Shown piece by piece: positions 59,438 through 64,000 of a stretch of 64,000 bases of DNA. Location of the stretch: assembly GCA_015067435.1 (NCBI GenBank), contig SVMM01000006.1, positions 62,001-126,000 of the forward strand, read 5' to 3'. The notes under the pieces were generated by a model, which saw nothing but the letters and a program-made list of their open reading frames with translations, was not told where the DNA came from and ran no database searches. Source of the stretch: Oscillospiraceae bacterium. Its GTDB lineage: Bacteria > Bacillota > Clostridia > Oscillospirales > Oscillospiraceae. The number at the start of each line of letters is the position of its first letter. The stretch's first letter is position 1. Position numbers and translations under genes: made by a program.

Positions 59438-60592
59438 TTATACTTTCAGAATAATCTTTTCGAGCTTCCTGACCTTATCCCGCGGCATGCAGTTTTCCAC
59501 CGCATACGTATGTCCGATCTCGCCGAGCTGCTGCACATAGTCCTCATGCGAGGCAAAATATCGCATCCAATACGTCAGCTCCTCGTCATTATGTCCGACC
59601 ACGCCGCCCGGCAGCTGCGGCACAACGCCCACATTGGTTGAGATATACGGTTTGCCCGCAGCAAGCGACTCAATGATCGTGATGGGCAGATACTCATTCT
59701 CACTGGTCAGCAGACACGCATAGGAGTTTTTGATCAACTCCACCGTATCCTCCCGGCTGATGCCTGTGAGCAGGTGAACTTTTCCTTCGGTCGCCTTCTG
59801 CGTTTCAATCAGCGCTCGGACGCTTTTGGCGTAATCGTTTTCCGTCGAGCCGATCAGCACCAGATCGGTATCCGGGCAGGCGGCCTGCGCAAACAAGCGT
59901 ACCGCTTTCATTTGATTCTTTGCGGCACAATAATTACCAACATAGAGGAAATACCGTTTCTCAATCCCGTATTTCGCTGGAATGCTTTCATCGTGTTGTT
60001 CCAGAAACACCGCTTCCTCGCAGCTGTTGTTGATTACATAGTTTTTGTGAAACCCGTGGCGTTCAAAATAACTGTAGCTGCTGTCATTCTCAAAAAGATG
60101 GATGCAGGCGTCGTATTGCATGATCTGCTTCCAATGCCGCTTGTGATACTGCTCTGAATACGGAGTCAACAGCAGCAACTTTGCAAGCCGCACCGCTGAA
60201 TGTACCCTGTCCAGATGTAGGCGACCGTCATACATACCGTGCTGGTACAGAATCTTCTTGCAGGGCAGCTTGTCTACAATTTCAAACGTCCATGCGGAAA
60301 AGCCGGAAGGAGAGCATACTGTGATCAGCGCGTCGCCCGCTGACAAATTCTCAAGCAAGAACTTCTGAAACTCTACCTTCTCCCCAACCGGAACTTTGAG
60401 TTTTTTGGTCATTTGAAAACGCTGGATACTCACGCCATTATGCGCTTCTAACCGGGGCTGTGCCTGCTGGCGCGTGGTAACGACGGTCACATCATGTCCC
60501 AATGTCGCAAGTCCCTCGGCAAGGTACTGTGTTACCATCTGCACGCCGTCTTTATTAGGCCAGTATGTGTAGCAAACAAAGTAAGCTTTCAT
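59438..60592 (-). CDS. Family 4 glycosyltransferase (GT-B)
   Basis: 384 residues. The N-terminus (YFVCYTYWPNKDGVQMVTQYLAEGL) and the C-terminal half (YLYVGNYCAAKNQ, SENEYLPITIIESLAAGKP) match GT-B retaining transferases with an E-x7-E region. It adds a sugar to the growing unit in the cytoplasm; specificity is unknown. Its ATG overlaps the stop of the racemase-family gene by one base (TAATG), a common form of coupling. Confidence 0.9.
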   Translation of the reverse strand: MKAYFVCYTYWPNKDGVQMVTQYLAEGLATLGHDVTVVTTRQQAQPRLEAHNGVSIQRFQMTKKLKVPVGEKVEFQKFLLENLSAGDALITVCSPSGFSAWTFEIVDKLPCKKILYQHGMYDGRLHLDRVHSAVRLAKLLLLTPYSEQYHKRHWKQIMQYDACIHLFENDSSYSYFERHGFHKNYVINNSCEEAVFLEQHDESIPAKYGIEKRYFLYVGNYCAAKNQMKAVRLFAQAACPDTDLVLIGSTENDYAKSVRALIETQKATEGKVHLLTGISREDTVELIKNSYACLLTSENEYLPITIIESLAAGKPYISTNVGVVPQLPGGVVGHNDEELTYWMRYFASHEDYVQQLGEIGHTYAVENCMPRDKVRKLEKIILKV

Positions 60593-61368
60593 TACATAAA
60601 TCCAAAATACGGTTTTTTTGCAACAGCAGAATGCGCATAATCTATCATAGTTATAAAATCATAAACTGGTAATTGAACTGCCCGTTGAATCGCGGCTGCA
60701 TAAGGTGGCATATCACTACACTCTAGTAGTATAGCTTCTATTTTAGGATATTGATTAACCAAGTCAATAGAAAGCTGTACTAATTCTTGTTTCAATATGC
60801 CATTGTCAAAATGTCCACGTCGTTCAAGGAGCGCAGAAAACTCCGGAAAATGCCCTGCGCCCACAACATGGCACCGCTTCTGATCATCCTCTGTTACACC
60901 GCACGACTCATATAATTTCGTGGAGAAGTTTTCAATATCTGCGCATAGTATTCCAATTTCGCCGTTTCTACTTAGTGAAACCCTTATCCACGGTACTTGG
61001 ATAACACTTGATAGATAGACAGGAACATCGATTTCCTCAGCAACTTGCCGTTGGAAATTTCCGAAATAACCACATGAGCCACAAATAGCTCTGCATCCTT
61101 GCTGTTCCAGTTTTTTACATGTGTCAATGATTGCGGGTAATAATGTTTCATCTCCGCTATGCATCCGTTTCTGATTGGCACCAGGAACTATTTCCATGCG
61201 CACAGGGTAAGAATACGTATCCGCATTTACCACATTACCTGGTACAATAGGATAGTGAACATCTTGTACCAATATTCCTATTGTAAAGCCGGACATTAGT
61301 TGGCCTTCACTTATATATATACGTTCATTATAATCATCTGATGAAATATAATTATAGTTCTTAATCAT
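60592..61368 (-). CDS. Asp/Glu racemase-family protein
   Basis: 258 residues from the ATG at 61368; a TTG at 61389 is possible but less likely. Two Cys motifs fit the family's acid-base pair: ICGSCGYFGNF (C99) and LLECSDMPPYAAAIQ (C217). Members include aspartate, glutamate and hydantoin racemases and maleate isomerase. The spacing and flanks do not let me choose a substrate. It lies between a glycosyltransferase and a TupA-like ATP-grasp gene, which is unusual, and suggests supply of a D-amino acid or other small acid to the polymer. Gene is AT-rich. Confidence 0.75.
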   Translation of the reverse strand: MIKNYNYISSDDYNERIYISEGQLMSGFTIGILVQDVHYPIVPGNVVNADTYSYPVRMEIVPGANQKRMHSGDETLLPAIIDTCKKLEQQGCRAICGSCGYFGNFQRQVAEEIDVPVYLSSVIQVPWIRVSLSRNGEIGILCADIENFSTKLYESCGVTEDDQKRCHVVGAGHFPEFSALLERRGHFDNGILKQELVQLSIDLVNQYPKIEAILLECSDMPPYAAAIQRAVQLPVYDFITMIDYAHSAVAKKPYFGFM

Positions 61369-61402
61369 ATTGTTATTCTTTCTTTCCAAATTATAATTTA
61401 CT

Positions 61403-62311
61403 CTAATCTATTTCAAGCCATTCACCAAGAGTTGCATTCCATTCTTCCGGTTTAAAAAGTGGGTACCCTCCTGCCGGGTAAAATGTCAGTTCAGAAAAAA
61501 CAACCCTATTACAACCTGTTTCGTAAAGATCAACGCGGAGAAAATGTATTCCTTGACTCAATCTTCTTGCGTATTCAATCATTGCTTCTCGATTTTGAGG
61601 TATACATACCCCCTCCCCCAACCTAGGGTGGTCGTCTCTATAAAATGGTGCTTGTTTGTATTCCAAATCATAAAAATCAAACCGAAAGGTTTGATCATAC
61701 AATAGTCCTTGCTCTGCACTCACAAATCTCGGGTTACCATTAAAGCAAAAAAACTTGTTGCTTTGAAGCGGAGCACCAGAAGAGTTTTGCAAGTATTCCT
61801 CTATCATAATTCGCGGCTTTACACCAAGATACGGCCATTCTCTTCCGGCATACTGGAAAAAATCGATTCTCACACGTTCATCATAAAACTTTTTAAGTCC
61901 CTTATAGTCGCATTCCTGCTTATTACTTATCACTCGGGCGCTGCCGCTGTCATGGGTGCATTTTATGACAAATTGATCTGGGAGCTTATCAAAATCGATA
62001 TCGTCAAACTTGTCCCAAACGCCATAACACATTGTCAAATGCTCTTCACCAATCCGATCTGCTACCAGTTTTCGAACCTCATACTTATCGACCATTTGAT
62101 GATATTCGGGTTTTCGGTCATAAAGCTTGAGCCAATTCAGTTTTTCCGAAAAAGTTTGGGGATTCTTCCAGTTCATTTTTCCCCCGCAATGAATCCGATA
62201 AGCAATGTCATAATATGTCTTGTCAGAAAGAAAAGCTGCGCCACCCTTTCTCTTTAGATCGACCAGTATTTTGTTGTTATGCATTGCTCTCAGTAGCTTA
62301 TCAAGGTTCAC
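61403..62311 (-). CDS. TupA-like ATP-grasp protein 2
   Basis: 302 residues from GTG, with AAGGAG eight bases upstream. It shares the layout of the first TupA-like protein: NPQTFSEKLNWLKLYDR, FVIKCTHDSG, IMIEEYLQN, KFFCFNGNPRF and LRVDLYETG with FSELTFYPAGG. The two proteins are clearly related but diverged along the full length, so they are probably specialised for different substrates. A role in joining an amino acid or sugar acid to the polysaccharide is plausible but not proven. Confidence 0.85.
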   Translation of the reverse strand: MNLDKLLRAMHNNKILVDLKRKGGAAFLSDKTYYDIAYRIHCGGKMNWKNPQTFSEKLNWLKLYDRKPEYHQMVDKYEVRKLVADRIGEEHLTMCYGVWDKFDDIDFDKLPDQFVIKCTHDSGSARVISNKQECDYKGLKKFYDERVRIDFFQYAGREWPYLGVKPRIMIEEYLQNSSGAPLQSNKFFCFNGNPRFVSAEQGLLYDQTFRFDFYDLEYKQAPFYRDDHPRLGEGVCIPQNREAMIEYARRLSQGIHFLRVDLYETGCNRVVFSELTFYPAGGYPLFKPEEWNATLGEWLEID

Positions 62312-62343
62312 AAGACATTCTCCTTTTTACTTTTCTACTGCGC

Positions 62344-63516
62344 TTAACGCCGTATGCGCTTGATCTCTTCTGCTTTTTGGAAAGTTCGTTCAAAGATCGA
62401 GTCCCATGAAAACACTTCTCTTGCCTTCTCCCGCATTCGCTCACCTTTTAATTCATCGTCTTTGATCCGATCGTAAAAACTCCATATCTCATTTATATCA
62501 ACAAACTCCTCCGTATCAGGAATTTGCAAAATATATGGGTAATTGTCCTCTAATTTTGGCTCGCTCCCGGTGTAAACATAAGGAATGCCTTTTGCAAAGT
62601 ACTCTTTGGTCTTTAATCCGGTGTCCTTCTTCCGCATACGGTGCTGCGCAAGCGGTCCCAGAGCAACATTTGCGTTGTTATAAGCCTTGTCAAGGTCTGC
62701 TCCATGAAGCGGGCCGTACAGGATCATATGATCTTCCATACTGTATTGTTTAATTAGGCTCTTGTGGTCATCCGAAACATCGCCAACCAGATGAAGGCGA
62801 ACCGGCCGCTTATTGACACCGTCCCGATAATACTCTCCCAAACTGCGGATCATGCGATCCGTCCCGTGATAAAGAGAATTGCATCCAACCATGATAAGAT
62901 TCAATTCCTCTTTATCACCGCAATAGTTATGCGGGAGATACTTTTCCACGTCAACACCCATGCCAAACTCAACACAGGGTATGCCATAAAAGGAGTCGAT
63001 CTCCCCCTCGGTGAGCATGAGGTCAACATAGTTTTTCAAGCGGTTCTTATTCCGCTTGAGGGAATAGATGATTGCATAATACCCAAGTGATGCATTTTTA
63101 GCGTCACGGTACGTTATATCTGGAAAATAGCTTAGGCTTTCCATCAGCACCATAGCGCCTTGTTTTTTCATTTTGTCCAGCATGCTCATATAGGCTCTGT
63201 CGAGCATATTAATGCGTAAGAGGCAGTAATCAAAACGATTACTGCTAATATAAGTGTTTGTGATCTTAATTAGATCATATCTCCGTGTAAATGAATTCAA
63301 GTGGGAAATATTGGAGAAAAATCTCCTTTTTTGAATCAGTCGATCTTGGTTGTCAAAAATACCCACACCGTCGTTCAAATATGCCGTATAGCACACGTCC
63401 ATACCCAATTTGCGCATATGTTCGATTTCGGATACTATTTTTCCGGTAGTGCCAATGTCTGGTTTCCCGTAAAAATAGTTCGTCCAGAAAAAAACGCTTT
63501 TCCCCTTAAGGATCAT
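62344..63516 (-). CDS. Glycosyltransferase (GT-B type)
   Basis: 390 residues. The sequence KIVSEIEHMRKLGMDVCY near the start and NLIMVGCNSLYHGTDRMI in the C-terminal half are typical of a GT-B transferase; KTKEYFAKGIPYVYTG matches the donor-binding end region seen in family 4-like enzymes. The exact sugar is not known. Its ATG overlaps the stop of the DUF362 gene as ATGA, so the two are translated together. Confidence 0.8.
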   Translation of the reverse strand: MILKGKSVFFWTNYFYGKPDIGTTGKIVSEIEHMRKLGMDVCYTAYLNDGVGIFDNQDRLIQKRRFFSNISHLNSFTRRYDLIKITNTYISSNRFDYCLLRINMLDRAYMSMLDKMKKQGAMVLMESLSYFPDITYRDAKNASLGYYAIIYSLKRNKNRLKNYVDLMLTEGEIDSFYGIPCVEFGMGVDVEKYLPHNYCGDKEELNLIMVGCNSLYHGTDRMIRSLGEYYRDGVNKRPVRLHLVGDVSDDHKSLIKQYSMEDHMILYGPLHGADLDKAYNNANVALGPLAQHRMRKKDTGLKTKEYFAKGIPYVYTGSEPKLEDNYPYILQIPDTEEFVDINEIWSFYDRIKDDELKGERMREKAREVFSWDSIFERTFQKAEEIKRIRR

Positions 63517-64000
63517 TTCTCAATATGTCCTTTCCATGTTGAATAGGGTTCAAACGCCCATTCTTTTCTTCCCTCAAACTCCGCAATCGTGCCATTCAAG
63601 GTGCCGTCTATCCATACGTTTTCGCTCTCAAGTTCACACCAATTCTGATAGCCAAACCTCGTTGGAACATCGGGATGATGCAGATGCCCGATTCTGTTTT
63701 CGTCAAAGCCCATGATCCGGCACATGATCCTATCAAATGCCAGACAGTTATCCGCAATCATAATCATACTCAGCGGTTTAGGGGTGGGTCCGACCGGCCC
63801 CTCTTTTTCTCCGCAAACGATCATATCGCCGATGGTTAAAATGGTGCGTTGTTTTATGTCTTTAATTATTCCGTTGTTATCTGCATAATTCAGAATATAG
63901 TTTAAATCGACGGCTGTTCTCCAGATCGTATCATTTCCGTACCAACTGCCGATTCGATAGTGGTCTTTCGTTATAAGCGCACCCATAACATAGCAGGCTT
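63513..64000 (-). CDS. DUF362-family protein (5' part missing at window end)
   Basis: About 162 residues of the C-terminal part are visible. The frame stays open to the window edge, so the gene starts beyond 64000; an internal Met at 63986 is not the start. The block GDMIVCGEKEGPVGPTPKP followed by DNCLAFDRIMCRIMGFD is the DUF362 signature. The function of DUF362 is unknown; some members are fused to ferredoxin domains, which cannot be judged here. Its presence at this side of a polysaccharide operon is noteworthy. Confidence 0.75.
   Translation of the reverse strand, partial: ACYVMGALITKDHYRIGSWYGNDTIWRTAVDLNYILNYADNNGIIKDIKQRTILTIGDMIVCGEKEGPVGPTPKPLSMIMIADNCLAFDRIMCRIMGFDENRIGHLHHPDVPTRFGYQNWCELESENVWIDGTLNGTIAEFEGRKEWAFEPYSTWKGHIEK

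Overview
The window looks like a chromosomal segment of an anaerobic, high-GC member of the Clostridia (Bacillota), most likely a gut-type Oscillospirales-like lineage. This rests on a trimeric electron-bifurcating-type [FeFe] hydrogenase, a 2-hydroxyacyl-CoA dehydratase activase relative, S-layer-homology (SLH) anchored surface proteins, and the absence of outer-membrane genes. The genus is an inference. No rRNA, tRNA, CRISPR array, insertion sequence or phage gene was seen.

Region 1 (2-14392) is the 3' part of a giant surface adhesin: dozens of bacterial Ig-like (BIG2) repeats, a Gly-Gly-Ser linker and three SLH domains, closed by a strong terminator.

Region 2 (14532-24150, + strand) is a tightly packed likely operon: MBL-fold hydrolase, GAF/HD-GYP protein, two tandem FecR-domain secreted proteins sharing a nearly identical 394-bp head, a 21-codon mini-ORF, a CHASE2 adenylate cyclase and an SLH-anchored beta-propeller protein. 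It combines cAMP synthesis, probable c-di-GMP breakdown and envelope-facing FecR/CHASE2 domains. A self-controlled Fur-family gene follows (24272-24667).

Region 3 (24767-36764, - strand) holds a degenerate-GGDEF/EAL protein, a lipoprotein with a ComEC-like MBL domain, a two-gene acyl-CoA dehydratase activase/component set, and hydC-hydB-hydA.

Region 4 (36983-46000) holds a 245-residue protein of unknown function, a PglF/CapD-type nucleotide-sugar dehydratase, a divergent O-antigen ligase-like membrane protein, a candidate small RNA, and a 1086-residue SLH protein behind a folded 5' leader that may be a riboswitch.

Region 5 (46126-64000, - strand) is one long surface-polysaccharide operon that is clearly more AT-rich from about 48.4 kb onward. 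It contains UDP-glucose dehydrogenase, a UDP-glucuronate-type epimerase, glycosyltransferases, a Wzx flippase, an EpsG-like polymerase, two acyltransferase-3 proteins, an MBOAT/DHHW O-acetylation pair, two TupA-like ATP-grasp proteins, an Asp/Glu-racemase-family protein and a DUF362 protein cut by the window end. Uronate supply, TupA-like proteins and a racemase together suggest a uronic acid-amino acid (teichuronopeptide-like) polymer.

Start codons were chosen from Shine-Dalgarno (SD) spacing. Family names come from motif recognition by eye; no database search was run.
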